Shown here: positions 17,503 to 26,193 of the stretch, piece after piece
Numbering within the stretch: position 1 is the stretch's first letter
Layout of the letters: each line of letters opens with the position of its first letter
Source: Parapedobacter indicus
Lineage (GTDB): Bacteria; Bacteroidota; Bacteroidia; Sphingobacteriales; Sphingobacteriaceae
DNA length: 64,000 nt
NCBI RefSeq assembly: GCF_900113765.1
Contig: NZ_FOQO01000011.1
Location: 62,001-126,000 of the forward strand
Reading direction: 5' to 3'
The notes under the pieces: model-generated
What the model was told of the DNA's origin: nothing
What the model saw: only the letters and a program-made list of their open reading frames with translations
The model's database searches: none
Position numbers and translations under genes: made by a program

Positions 17503-19166
17503 CACACCGGCGCAATACATACCGCGTAAACTACTTGTTGGTTAGCGCCTTTATTGTTGTGGTAGTTGCCTCCTTCGTATTAGCCGCTTTTCTGGCCCGC
17601 GACCTTACAGTTACTTACGTCGAAAACGAATTTGCCTCCAGAAAAGTGGAGGTATTGGAACACAACATCGGGCCATTCAACGATTTTTTTCATAACCGCA
17701 TTCCGGAGATATCCTTTTACCAAGGATATTTAGATTCAGCAGGGGTAGCCGTATATGCAGATAGCGTGTTTCATGCCTATCCGTTTGTAGAGCGTATTGT
17801 CTTTTACGATGTGTCATTGAGTAATGACGAATACATAAAATATGGCTTTTCGGCCGATAATTTGGTCGTTTACCCTAAAGGCGTGTATCAATTTAGTCCG
17901 GAAGGGATGGCAGAAGACGTATTGCCGGTCGTTTCGAGAAACGGACATTTGCCGCTTTCGTTGTCTGATGATTTTAACAACATGGCAGTGAAGTTTGCTG
18001 CGTTTATTGAGCGGGTAGACACCACGAAAGCGCTCCAGGACGATGACATATTCAAGGTGTTTTATACAGTTACTCCGGGGAAAATATGCTATATGAACAT
18101 TCCACGGAGAGACGATCTGAAGACCTATAAAGAGTTGATGTACGGTAAGATTGAGCACGATGTGGTTTACGAGCAGGATATCCTTACCTTTTTTATAGAT
18201 CCGAATAGGCTTTCGCTGACCAATATCATTCCTGAACTGTATCAACGCGTCCAGATCCAGCCGCTGGTTTATGAATCGATCGATACCGATCCGGACTTGC
18301 TTACTACGGAAACCCCGTTGCCGGGAGCTTTGGCAGACTATAAAATCTATTTCAGTTCCAGCCGCACATTCCTGCGGTCTGAAATCAATCGGAGGTTTCT
18401 CCCCGTAATGGCCGGTGTGATCGCCATTTATCTCCTGCTAGCTGTCATTGCTTACCTTATCTACCGGAATCTCTATGTGAACGAGCGGATGTTTAAGTTG
18501 CAGTATGATTTCATCAATAATTTGACGCATGAATTCAAAACGCCGGTGAGCGTAATCAAAATAGCCGGCAATAACATCCAGAGTGCCAAACAATTGTCGG
18601 ATCCGGAGCGCAAGCATTATGGCAAGATATTAGATGAAGAAGCCGATAAACTTAATAATCTGATGAACACCTTGCTTTCTTTTACACAAATTGAAAATAA
18701 ATCAATAAAAATAAAGCAGGAAGAGGTCGATTTGCACGAATTTTGTGATAAAGTGTTGGCAGCGTCTCAATTTAAATACGGAGATTTAGCGCTTCATTGT
18801 GAAGTAAATGTAAAAAAGACCCTGTATATTGATCCGGTTTTATTGGGTAGTATTTTTCAAAACCTGATTGATAATGCATATAAATATTCCAAACGGGATA
18901 ATAAGGTACTGGATATAACCATTAAACAAGCCAAAAAACAGGTAATTATGCGGTTTGCCGATAAGGGCATCGGTATTGCGAGGAGGGAATTAATACACAT
19001 TTTTAAAAAGTTTTATCGCGTGCAAAATCAATATAACCAACAAGGCAGCGTAGGCCTTGGATTGGCTTTTTGTAAGGAACTGGTTAATTTTATGGGAGGA
19101 CACATCTCGGTAGAAAGTGAGTTGGGTAAGGGAACGACCTTTACCATCGTGTTTCCATTAGATTAG
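17499..19166 (+). CDS. Membrane sensor histidine kinase
   Basis: 555 residues. Membrane spans at about 11-33 and 301-322 enclose a roughly 265-residue extracytoplasmic sensor domain without a recognised family. The cytoplasmic part holds HisKA with NLTHEFKTPVS (phospho-accepting His 344) and HATPase_c with N-box NLIDNAYKYS, G1 DKGIGI and G2 GSVGLGLAF. It has no clear HAMP domain. Start ATG overlaps the pseudo-peptidase stop (ATGA), so the two are translationally coupled; the OmpR-type regulator follows after 39 nt. The signal is unknown; the upstream lipoprotein is the obvious candidate partner. Confidence 0.94.
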   Translation: MTHRRNTYRVNYLLVSAFIVVVVASFVLAAFLARDLTVTYVENEFASRKVEVLEHNIGPFNDFFHNRIPEISFYQGYLDSAGVAVYADSVFHAYPFVERIVFYDVSLSNDEYIKYGFSADNLVVYPKGVYQFSPEGMAEDVLPVVSRNGHLPLSLSDDFNNMAVKFAAFIERVDTTKALQDDDIFKVFYTVTPGKICYMNIPRRDDLKTYKELMYGKIEHDVVYEQDILTFFIDPNRLSLTNIIPELYQRVQIQPLVYESIDTDPDLLTTETPLPGALADYKIYFSSSRTFLRSEINRRFLPVMAGVIAIYLLLAVIAYLIYRNLYVNERMFKLQYDFINNLTHEFKTPVSVIKIAGNNIQSAKQLSDPERKHYGKILDEEADKLNNLMNTLLSFTQIENKSIKIKQEEVDLHEFCDKVLAASQFKYGDLALHCEVNVKKTLYIDPVLLGSIFQNLIDNAYKYSKRDNKVLDITIKQAKKQVIMRFADKGIGIARRELIHIFKKFYRVQNQYNQQGSVGLGLAFCKELVNFMGGHISVESELGKGTTFTIVFPLD

Positions 19167-19205
19167 TGTTTTTTTTACTTTTCACTTTAGAAATCGTATC
19201 AACAT

Positions 19206-19898
19206 ATGTATAAAAATGTTAAAATAGCGGTCATTGAAGACGACGAAAATTTGCGTTTTTTGGTGGCGCATCGCCTTGAATCCGAAAATTACCAGGTGAT
19301 TCAAACCGGTGACGGTGACGAAGCGGAGAAATTGATACTGGAGCAAAAGCCAGATATCGTTTTGCTCGATTGGATGCTTCCGGGAAAACAGGGGTCCGAA
19401 ATATGCGCCGATTTGCGTAAGGCCGGCTTCGTTAATCTAATTATCATGATGACGGCCAAGTCACAGGATGTGGACAAAATCGACGCGTATAGCTTTGGGG
19501 TTTCGGACTATATAACGAAGCCTTTCAGTATGGATGTCCTCGTTGCAATGATTGAAAACAAGATAAAATATTTTGTCAGCAACCAGGGGGCGGATTTGTA
19601 TACATTTGGAGATACTGAACACCATCCCAACATCCATTCCTTGGTTCGTGATGGCAAAAAAATCGAACTGACTATTCTTGAGAATCGTATTTTGCTATAT
19701 TTTCTGCAAAATATCGGGCGTGTAATCGGCCGGGATGAATTGATGCAGGTGGTGTGGGGCTACAGCTCCAATGTCAACACGCGGACGTTGGACATGCATA
19801 TTGTACGTCTGCGTAAAAAGATTGAGCTCAATGCTGACAAACCTACTTATTTGCAGACCGTCAGGGGAATGGGATATAAGTTTGTGGATAACCCTTAA
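19206..19898 (+). CDS. OmpR/PhoB-type response regulator
   Basis: 230 residues. The receiver domain (about 5-118) has acidic pocket EDDE and phospho-acceptor Asp 55 in LLDWMLPG, a Thr in MMTAKSQ and Lys in ITKPFS. The winged-helix DNA-binding domain (about 135-228) ends with LDMHIVRLRKKIE and VRGMGYKF, typical of OmpR. Cognate regulator of the preceding kinase by position. Confidence 0.95.
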   Translation: MYKNVKIAVIEDDENLRFLVAHRLESENYQVIQTGDGDEAEKLILEQKPDIVLLDWMLPGKQGSEICADLRKAGFVNLIIMMTAKSQDVDKIDAYSFGVSDYITKPFSMDVLVAMIENKIKYFVSNQGADLYTFGDTEHHPNIHSLVRDGKKIELTILENRILLYFLQNIGRVIGRDELMQVVWGYSSNVNTRTLDMHIVRLRKKIELNADKPTYLQTVRGMGYKFVDNP

Positions 19899-19904
19899 TC
19901 TTTT

Positions 19905-19935
19905 TTGTTTTTTTAAAAAACATTTCCTATCTTCG
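19905..19935 (+). promoter_or_regulatory. Promoter-like TTG-N20-TATCTTCG in front of a terminator
   Basis: TTG at 19905-19907 and TATCTTCG at 19928-19935 (one mismatch to TAnnTTTG) have the usual spacing. Transcripts starting about 19940 would run straight into the hairpin at 19944. Confidence 0.4.
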
Positions 19936-19943
19936 TCCTAATG

Positions 19944-19988
19944 AGCAAGGCCATACCACTAGGACGGTATGGTCTTGCTTCTTTTTTT
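19944..19988 (+). terminator. Strong intrinsic terminator between the regulator gene and greA
   Basis: A 14-bp stem AGCAAGGCCATACC / GGTATGGTCTTGCT (one G:T pair) with an 8-nt loop is followed by TCTTTTTTT. It ends the kinase/regulator operon, or attenuates greA if the upstream promoter-like site is used. Confidence 0.85.
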
Positions 19989-20017
19989 GACTTTATTTTT
20001 TTAATTCATAACAGATT

Positions 20018-20491
20018 ATGGCAGAAGTAACGTATTACAGTAAAGAGGGATTGGAAAAACTCAAAGAGGAGTTGCAGTATCTCAAAACGGAGGGTCGGGC
20101 AAAGATTGCAAAAGCCATTGCCGAAGCGCGAGACAAAGGTGATTTGTCGGAAAACGCGGAATACGACGCGGCTAAGGAGGCACAAGGGTTGCATGAGGCT
20201 AAAATCGCAAAGCTAGAGGATAGCCTGGCGAATGCCCGTGTAATCGACGAGTCAACATTGGACACGTCCAAGGTATTGGCGCTGTCTATCGTTAAGTTAA
20301 AGAACATAAAAAATGGCACTGTGATGACGTATCAGTTGGTGTCGGAGACGGAAGCAGATCTGAAAGCAGGGAAAATTTCGGTGAAGTCTCCGATCGCTCA
20401 GGGCTTACTCGGTAAGTCGATAGGTGATAAAGCGCAAATACAGGTGCCTGCGGGTCAAGTCGAATTGGAAATTTTGGATATTTCCAGATAA
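20018..20491 (+). CDS. greA: Transcription elongation factor GreA
   Basis: 157 residues, standard length. An N-terminal coiled coil (about 8-75) with GDLSENAEYDAAKEAQG, which carries the acidic tip residues, is followed by the C-terminal FKBP-like domain with SPIAQGLLGKSIGD. GreA restarts backtracked RNA polymerase by stimulating transcript cleavage. Confidence 0.96.
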   Translation: MAEVTYYSKEGLEKLKEELQYLKTEGRAKIAKAIAEARDKGDLSENAEYDAAKEAQGLHEAKIAKLEDSLANARVIDESTLDTSKVLALSIVKLKNIKNGTVMTYQLVSETEADLKAGKISVKSPIAQGLLGKSIGDKAQIQVPAGQVELEILDISR

Positions 20492-20502
20492 GAGCAAGTG
20501 AC

Positions 20503-20534
20503 GGTTATGTGCGGGTCTGCCATAACCGCACATA
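20503..20534 (+). other. Two mutually exclusive overlapping hairpins
   Basis: GGTTATG (20503-20509) can pair with CATAACC (20521-20527), or TATGTGCGG (20506-20514) with CCGCACATA (20526-20534), but not both. No T-run follows directly. Lies just after greA. Confidence 0.4.
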
Positions 20535-20553
20535 GCAAAACAATATTATTCGG

Positions 20554-20582
20554 CGGCTGTTTCACAAGACAGCCGTTTTTTT
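20554..20582 (+). terminator. Intrinsic terminator after greA
   Basis: CGGCTGT / ACAGCCG stem, 8-nt loop, then seven T. The last T is also the first base of the next gene's -7 box. Confidence 0.8.
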
Positions 20583-20589
20583 ATCTTTG
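20582..20589 (+). promoter_or_regulatory. -7 box TATCTTTG for the HIT gene
   Basis: Exact consensus abutting the greA terminator. It places the transcript start near 20594 and therefore favours ATG 20616 as the translation start. Confidence 0.6.
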
Positions 20590-20615
20590 TATCATTGATG
20601 ACTAATGAAAACGAT

Positions 20616-21029
20616 ATGCCTACCATATTCTCTCAAATCGTTGACGGTGAAATTCCGGCTTATAAGGTGGCCGAAAGCAATGATTACCTAGCTTTTTTAG
20701 ACATTAACCCCTTAACCAAGGGCCATGTATTGGTTATCCCTAAGCGGGAAACTGATTACCTGTTTGACATGGAAGACGACGATTACATGGGGCTTTGGGT
20801 TTTTGCGAAAATTGTGGCCCAAGGGATTAAACAGGTTTATCCCTGTGAACGGATTGGAGTGGCTGTGGTTGGTCTTGAAGTAGCCCATGCCCATATCCAT
20901 TTGACACCGATCAATGAAGTAGGGGATTTAAATTTCAATCGTCCAAAACTGGAACTTAGCCACGAAGAGCTCGCTGAAAGTGCTGAAGCCATCCGGAACG
21001 CCATCTCGGCACTCACGCGGAAATCATGA
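20616..21029 (+). CDS. HIT-family nucleotide hydrolase/transferase
   Basis: 137 residues from ATG 20616, giving the usual MPTIFSQIVDGEIPAYKV beginning. The histidine triad is HAHIHL near residue 96, preceded by NPLTKGHVLVIPK. Hint-type HIT proteins hydrolyse adenosine phosphoramidates; here a generic cytoplasmic HIT hydrolase is as far as one can go. TTG 20595 or ATG 20598 would add a short unconserved leader that overlaps the predicted transcript start. Confidence 0.93.
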   Translation: MPTIFSQIVDGEIPAYKVAESNDYLAFLDINPLTKGHVLVIPKRETDYLFDMEDDDYMGLWVFAKIVAQGIKQVYPCERIGVAVVGLEVAHAHIHLTPINEVGDLNFNRPKLELSHEELAESAEAIRNAISALTRKS

Positions 21030-21040
21030 GCCACACACCT

Positions 21041-21070
21041 TTGTCCATCCGACCAATTTGTGTAAGTTTG
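21041..21070 (+). promoter_or_regulatory. Consensus promoter TTG-N19-TAAGTTTG for dedA
   Basis: TTG at 21041-21043, 19-nt spacer, TAAGTTTG at 21063-21070. One of the best promoter matches in the window; the ATG at 21083 is 12 nt downstream. Confidence 0.7.
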
Positions 21071-21082
21071 TAGGTGATAGTT

Positions 21083-21739
21083 ATGCAAGAGTTCTGGGAG
21101 TCATTTTCACAGTTGTTGGATGCCGAAACGTTATTAAGGTCAGGTGGCTTCTATCTTGTTGTGTTTATCGTGTTTGCCGAGACCGGTTTGTTCTTTGGAT
21201 TTTTCCTGCCGGGAGATTACCTGTTGTTTTTAGCCGGTCTTTTCTGTGCATCGGGCTTATTGGATGTAGATATTACAACCTTATGTTTGGGATTGTTTGC
21301 CGCCGGGGTATTGGGTAATTTTACCGGTTATTGGTTTGGTTGGCGAACGGGGCCGATGCTATTTAAACGAAAGGATACCTGGCTGTTTAAACGCCGGTAT
21401 GTGGTGATGGCCGAAGAATTTTATCATAAATACGGTGGACCGGCGTTGATTATCGGACGTTTCGTGCCAATTATCCGTACCTTTGCACCGATATTGGCCG
21501 GAATTGTACAGTTGAATTTTCGGAAATTCGTGTTATACAACGTGGGAGGAGCGGCCATTTGGGTATCGTTGCTTACTTTATCCGGTTTTTTTTTGGGGCG
21601 CAAATTTCCACAAATCAGTCACTATATTGAATATATTATTGTCGGCTTCATAGCCATTTCTTTCACACCGATATTGATTGCATTGATTCGAAGAAAGCTT
21701 CGCCTGAATAAAGATAAGAAGGCGGAAATAAACAAGTGA
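21083..21739 (+). CDS. DedA-family membrane protein
   Basis: 218 residues from ATG 21083 (GTG 21074 is also possible but very close to the promoter box). DedA/SNARE-associated hallmarks are present: FAETGLFFGFFLPGDYLL early, the conserved GNFTGYWFGWRTG, then KYGGPALIIGRFVPIIRTFAP and several membrane spans. The family includes lipid scramblases/flippases (undecaprenyl-phosphate or phosphatidylethanolamine) and supports proton-motive-force homeostasis. A second, similar gene lies at 44531. Confidence 0.93.
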   Translation: MQEFWESFSQLLDAETLLRSGGFYLVVFIVFAETGLFFGFFLPGDYLLFLAGLFCASGLLDVDITTLCLGLFAAGVLGNFTGYWFGWRTGPMLFKRKDTWLFKRRYVVMAEEFYHKYGGPALIIGRFVPIIRTFAPILAGIVQLNFRKFVLYNVGGAAIWVSLLTLSGFFLGRKFPQISHYIEYIIVGFIAISFTPILIALIRRKLRLNKDKKAEINK

Positions 21740-21760
21740 CAACCATAGATTCTTACCCCG

Positions 21761-22312
21761 ATGAGTAAATCACACCCCTGGCATGACGTATCCCCTGGCG
21801 ACGACCTTCCGTCTTCGGTGAACGCTATTATTGAAATTCCCAAAGGTTCTAAAGCTAAGTACGAAATCGACAAAGAAAGCGGCCTGATCAAATTGGACCG
21901 CGTATTGTTTTCTTCGGTAATGTATCCTGCTAATTACGGATTTATCCCCAAAACGTATTGCGACGATAAAGATCCACTGGATATTCTGGTGCTTTGTTCG
22001 GTAGATGTATATCCCATGAGCATTATTGAAGCCAAAGTTATCGGAGTGATGCACATGATCGATAACGGAGAGCAGGACGATAAAATCATTGCCGTTGCCA
22101 AAAATGACATGTCTGTCAACTACATCAATGACCTGTCAGAATTGCCACCGCATACCATGAAAGAAATCGTCCGTTTTTTTCAGGATTATAAAGCGCTTGA
22201 GCGTAAGAACGTCACAATAGAACGTCTTTTTGGCCGCTCATATGCCTATCAAGTTATACAGGAAAGTATCGATTTATACCAAAAAGAATTTGCTAACCTA
22301 AGAACAACCTGA
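21761..22312 (+). CDS. ppa: Inorganic pyrophosphatase (family I)
   Basis: 183 residues. It hydrolyses PPi to two phosphates in the cytoplasm. It has EIPKGSKAKYEIDK near the N-terminus, YPANYGFIPKTY, and the metal-binding DDKDPLDIL at about 68-76. It sits 21 nt after dedA and its TGA overlaps the ATG of the next gene, so all are likely one operon. Confidence 0.96.
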   Translation: MSKSHPWHDVSPGDDLPSSVNAIIEIPKGSKAKYEIDKESGLIKLDRVLFSSVMYPANYGFIPKTYCDDKDPLDILVLCSVDVYPMSIIEAKVIGVMHMIDNGEQDDKIIAVAKNDMSVNYINDLSELPPHTMKEIVRFFQDYKALERKNVTIERLFGRSYAYQVIQESIDLYQKEFANLRTT

Positions 22313-23625
22313 TGGGCTGGGAGATTTTCTGGACGTTTTTTTTGGTTGCTGCCAATGGCTTTTTTGTGGCTGCTGAGTTTGCCATTGTCAAGGTCAGAGC
22401 ATCGCAGATTGAAATTAAGATCAAGACGGGCAGCCAGGTGGCTCAGGTAGCCAAGCACATTACCAGTCACCTCGATGGGTACCTGGCGGCGACTCAACTG
22501 GGTATCACCTTATCTTCTCTTGCATTGGGATGGGTAGGCGAGGCGGTGATGACCGATATCGTAACGGTAATTTTCGGGTGGTTCAACGTGGAATTAACCG
22601 GAACGCTAGCCAAGAATCTGGGGCATGTACTTGCTTTCGGAATCATTACGGTGTTGCACATCGTGTTTGGTGAATTGGCCCCAAAGTCCATTGCTATCCA
22701 GCGCCCTATTGGTACAACCATGAGTATTGCCGTTCCTCTGCGCTTCTTTTATCTCATTTTCCGGCCCGTTATCTGGGTGTTGAACGGTTTTGCAAACCTC
22801 ATTCTCCGAGTAATGGGGTTTGAGGTCAATGTGGGAGAGGCTCACCATTCTTCCGAAGAATTACAGTACCTGCTTGATCAGGGGAGGGAAAGCGGTGCAC
22901 TGGACACCACCGAACATGAGCTGATCAAAAATGTATTTGACTTCAATGAGCGGATGGTGAAGAGTATTATGGTGCCGCGTACGAAAATCTATGCCGTGGA
23001 AATGAATTGCCCCGGTGTTGAATTCATTGAACGGATTACCCGGGAGGGATATTCACGGATTCCCATCTACGATGATAATATCGACCAGATTATCGGGATT
23101 GTACATACGAAGGATATCCTGCCAATCATCGCAAAAGGAAAAGAGCTGGTACTCAGGAATATTATCCGAAAGCCCTATTTCATTCCCGAAACAAAAAAGA
23201 TCAATGACCTGATGGCTGAATTTCAGCAGAAACGCCTTCAGATTGCCGTTGTACTGGATGAATTTGGCGGAACAGCTGGAATGGTAACGCTGGAAGACAT
23301 CGTGGAGGAACTGGTGGGCGAAATTCAGGATGAATACGATGAAGAGACTCCGGTTGTGGAGCGCATCTCAGACACCGAATACATGGTGGATGCCAGTGCT
23401 AATGTGCACGACGTGAATGAATTTTTACCGAAGGAGTTACCGGAAAGCAATGACTACGACACCATATCGGGCTTGGTAAGTGATCTGTTTGATAAAATAC
23501 CCGACGTAGGGGAACATAAAGAGTTCCATGGTTATAACTTCATAATCATAAAGAAAACCCAGCAGAACATTGAGTTTGTAAAACTGGAGCTCGTACAGAC
23601 GGATCTGGATCAGGATATGGAATAG
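22312..23625 (+). CDS. CNNM/CorC-type integral membrane protein (DUF21-CBS-HlyC)
   Basis: 437 residues. An N-terminal DUF21 transmembrane domain (about 1-185, with AANGFFVAAEFAIVKVR) precedes a CBS-pair domain (about 205-330, with MVPRTKIYAVE and IVHTKDILP) and a C-terminal CorC/HlyC domain (about 345-430). Related proteins act in magnesium/cobalt export; annotations as hemolysin are historical. Its ATG overlaps the ppa stop codon by one base. Confidence 0.93.
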   Translation: MGWEIFWTFFLVAANGFFVAAEFAIVKVRASQIEIKIKTGSQVAQVAKHITSHLDGYLAATQLGITLSSLALGWVGEAVMTDIVTVIFGWFNVELTGTLAKNLGHVLAFGIITVLHIVFGELAPKSIAIQRPIGTTMSIAVPLRFFYLIFRPVIWVLNGFANLILRVMGFEVNVGEAHHSSEELQYLLDQGRESGALDTTEHELIKNVFDFNERMVKSIMVPRTKIYAVEMNCPGVEFIERITREGYSRIPIYDDNIDQIIGIVHTKDILPIIAKGKELVLRNIIRKPYFIPETKKINDLMAEFQQKRLQIAVVLDEFGGTAGMVTLEDIVEELVGEIQDEYDEETPVVERISDTEYMVDASANVHDVNEFLPKELPESNDYDTISGLVSDLFDKIPDVGEHKEFHGYNFIIIKKTQQNIEFVKLELVQTDLDQDME

Positions 23626-23639
23626 GAATATAGTTTGGC

Positions 23640-24353
23640 GTGACGTTACAGCTATTTTATACACCGGATATTTCGCCCCACGACAAAGTCTATGTGCTGA
23701 ATGAGGAGGAAAGTAAACATGCAATCCGTGTACTGCGGCTCGCTGAGGGGCACGCTGTATATTTGGTGGATGGTAAGGGAGGGCAATACAGGGGAATCAT
23801 TACCCATGCACATCCCAAACGTACGGCGATAACAATCGAAGATTTTAAACCCGATTATGAAAAGCGGAACTATTATCTGCATATTGCCGTTGCACCGACT
23901 AAGAATATCGACCGAATCGAGTGGTTCCTGGAAAAGGCGACCGAGGTAGGAATCGATGAAATCACGCCGATTATCTGCGAACATTCCGAACGGAAAGAGG
24001 TGAAGCCAGAGCGTTTGAATAAAGTAATGGTAGCCGCCATGAAGCAGTCGCTGAAAGCCTATTTGCCTAAGCTTAATGAAACAGTGAAACTCACAGACTT
24101 TCTAAAAAAGGATGGAGAACCGCAGAAATTTATTGCCCATTGCGCCAATGGCGAAAAACGGTATTTAACGGATGGGATTAAGGTGGCTGGCCGCTATGTC
24201 ATATTGATCGGGCCGGAAGGCGATTTCAGTGTGCCGGAAATCCGTTTAGCAGTCGAAGCCGGTTACATGCCCATAACATTGGGCTCTTCGCGACTTCGCA
24301 CGGAAACAGCCGCATTGGTGGCTTGTTTGGAAGCGGCAATCGGAAACCGATAA
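23640..24353 (+). CDS. rsmE: 16S rRNA (uracil1498-N3)-methyltransferase
   Basis: 237 residues. N-terminal PUA-like domain (about 1-70, with ESKHAIRVLRL) and SPOUT methyltransferase domain with VAPTKNIDRIEWFLEKATE, CEHSERKE and the knot-forming IGPEGDFS plus LGSSRLRTETAAL. It methylates U1498 of 16S rRNA in the small subunit. GTG start, 14 nt after the previous gene; the end is convergent with the minus-strand metal locus without a visible terminator. Confidence 0.95.
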   Translation: MTLQLFYTPDISPHDKVYVLNEEESKHAIRVLRLAEGHAVYLVDGKGGQYRGIITHAHPKRTAITIEDFKPDYEKRNYYLHIAVAPTKNIDRIEWFLEKATEVGIDEITPIICEHSERKEVKPERLNKVMVAAMKQSLKAYLPKLNETVKLTDFLKKDGEPQKFIAHCANGEKRYLTDGIKVAGRYVILIGPEGDFSVPEIRLAVEAGYMPITLGSSRLRTETAALVACLEAAIGNR

Positions 24354-24370
24354 CGTTTCCCAGCTTTAGG

Positions 24371-24850
24371 CTATTCCATCAATTCTGCGTTAAGTACCTG
24401 AATCTCTGAATTGCCTTCCTGGGTATTCGGATTCAGGTGTATAGTGCCGGTTATTTTAATGGGTTCTTCGGTAAAACGTACTTTTTTGCCTTTTTTCATA
24501 AATATTTCGACCATGGGTGGGATATCACCCTGACCGCAGAACATGCACTGCATAACCGGTAACACAGAGAGCATGAATGTCTCATGGTCCCGCCCCCCAT
24601 TGATAGGAACCAGGTAACCGGGAAGGGTAACGTTTTTTTTGTCAATGGCTTTTAATTCATCCGGAAAATGCGGGGTGTATACAGTTTTGCTGTCTTTATA
24701 CGTTACTTTATACATCAATTTATTGATGGTCTCCCAGGTACCGTTCATCATCGGTGTATGGTCCGGAACTTCACCAAATGGAACGTCCTGTGCGTTTGTT
24801 AGTTGTGTGCCAAAGGCAATGAATGCAATAATTACGAAATACGTTCTCAT
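24371..24850 (-). CDS. Exported DUF3299-like protein
   Basis: 159 residues with an N-terminal signal peptide (about 1-20, ending TNAQ). The core VTLPGYLVPING followed by LPVMQCMFCGQGDIPPM resembles DUF3299, including its conserved cysteines. It is the last gene of a three-gene set with an FtsX permease and ATPase, starting 8 nt after the permease stop. DUF3299 proteins accompany Zrg-type zinc uptake ABC systems in Vibrio as I recall it, so a metal-binding accessory role is plausible but unproven. Confidence 0.75.
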   Translation of the reverse strand: MRTYFVIIAFIAFGTQLTNAQDVPFGEVPDHTPMMNGTWETINKLMYKVTYKDSKTVYTPHFPDELKAIDKKNVTLPGYLVPINGGRDHETFMLSVLPVMQCMFCGQGDIPPMVEIFMKKGKKVRFTEEPIKITGTIHLNPNTQEGNSEIQVLNAELME

Positions 24851-24858
24851 GTCCTGTA

Positions 24859-26193
24859 CTAATTTCCCGATAATGTTTGCGATATGGAAGTTTTATATGC
24901 TTTTACAGCGGGGATCACCGCAGCTAAAAAGCCGATGGTTACGCCGATAACTAACAACCAAGCCTCCTGGGGTAGTAAAACCAACGCCTCCAAAAGCGAT
25001 GCCGTACTGCCTGTACGGGTGCCGATCAGGTAAACGGCTATGTGACCAATCCCGATTCCCACAATCGCTCCCACAAAGGTAAGTAATATTCCTTCGGCAA
25101 TCACTATGCCGAATAGCTTTCCCTGCGACGCCCCAAGTGTACGCATAATGGCCAGGTCATATTTGCGGCTTTTCAACGCATTGTATAAGCTGATAAACAC
25201 GCTGAGGGCAGCCATTAACATGATGACATAAGCCAGTATTTGCAGCGAATCGATCCCGATGCCCAGCAGCGAAAACAGTCGTGCACTTTCGATGGCCGGA
25301 GAGGCCGCTTGCATGGCTGTGTTTTGGTTTACGAGTCGGGGAAACATGCCGATGGCGGCGGGATTCCGGTATTGGATCAACATGCTGGTGATCTCGCGCT
25401 CGCGCGAGCCGACGTTGCCCATAATGTTTTTTACCAATTGGGGCTCTTTAGGGGCTACTGGGTCATGATCCTCGCCGTGGTGGTGTTCGTGTTCGTCCAC
25501 GCCGGCCAAGTCGTGGCTATGGCTGTGTTCGCTTTCTGCATGCTCATGCTCGTCTTCGGAATGAGCCTCGTCTTCATGCGTTCCATGCATGCGCCACACG
25601 CTAGCCAAATTGGTTACTATGAGCCGGTCTGCAATGTGGTGAGCCGGCTTAAATATTCCGGTAATGGTATAGGCATTTTCGTCGTGTGTATGGCCTTCGC
25701 TGCTAAGGCCATGGGCGCCATATATCTTATCGCCGACTTTCAGCTGGTTCTTCCGTGCGACATCCGCCCCGATGGCCGCTTCGAAGTCTCCTTTCCAAAT
25801 CCGGCCTTCAGCTAGTTCCAGCCCATATAACTGTAGGAATGTACTGTCGGTGCCGACAATTCGGTGGCCTTTGTAATTGTCGCCCAACGAAAGCGGTACC
25901 GCCAATTTGACCATGGGATTGGCGGCCAGTTTTTGGGCTTCCCTCAAGCTGATGTTGCCTGTCGGATTGTCCATGTGATAGATGCTGCTGAGGATGAGCT
26001 GAATGGGGCTTCCTTTTGCGCCGACGACTAAATCGATGCCTCGGCTATTGTTGCCGAGCTGTTCTTCGATTTGATGAGAAGTAAGCAGCAGCACGCACAA
26101 TATACCCGTGCCGAAGGCGGTGAGTAAAATCCCCAGCAGCGATGTTGCTGTATTTTGGCGAATGTTTTTCCATGCGATCTGAATACTATTCAT
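24859..26193 (-). CDS. FtsX/MacB-type ABC permease with histidine-rich extracytoplasmic insert
   Basis: 444 residues. One N-terminal membrane span (about 16-40), a large extracytoplasmic domain, and three C-terminal spans (about 310-330, 362-388, 405-430) with the FtsX pattern. Residues about 205-245 form a His/Glu/Asp-rich loop with many HxH units, such as DEHEHHHGEDHD, a probable zinc or copper collecting site. The ATG overlaps the ATPase stop by ATGA coupling. Together they form a mechanotransmission- or uptake-type ABC transporter; metal uptake is inferred from the loop. Confidence 0.9.
   Translation of the reverse strand: MNSIQIAWKNIRQNTATSLLGILLTAFGTGILCVLLLTSHQIEEQLGNNSRGIDLVVGAKGSPIQLILSSIYHMDNPTGNISLREAQKLAANPMVKLAVPLSLGDNYKGHRIVGTDSTFLQLYGLELAEGRIWKGDFEAAIGADVARKNQLKVGDKIYGAHGLSSEGHTHDENAYTITGIFKPAHHIADRLIVTNLASVWRMHGTHEDEAHSEDEHEHAESEHSHSHDLAGVDEHEHHHGEDHDPVAPKEPQLVKNIMGNVGSREREITSMLIQYRNPAAIGMFPRLVNQNTAMQAASPAIESARLFSLLGIGIDSLQILAYVIMLMAALSVFISLYNALKSRKYDLAIMRTLGASQGKLFGIVIAEGILLTFVGAIVGIGIGHIAVYLIGTRTGSTASLLEALVLLPQEAWLLVIGVTIGFLAAVIPAVKAYKTSISQTLSGN

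Noticed and set aside
25240..25815. A 191-codon plus-strand frame rich in Val, Phe and Met
   Set aside because: It is the antisense of the His-rich loop region of the FtsX permease; codon composition there creates a long open frame by chance.
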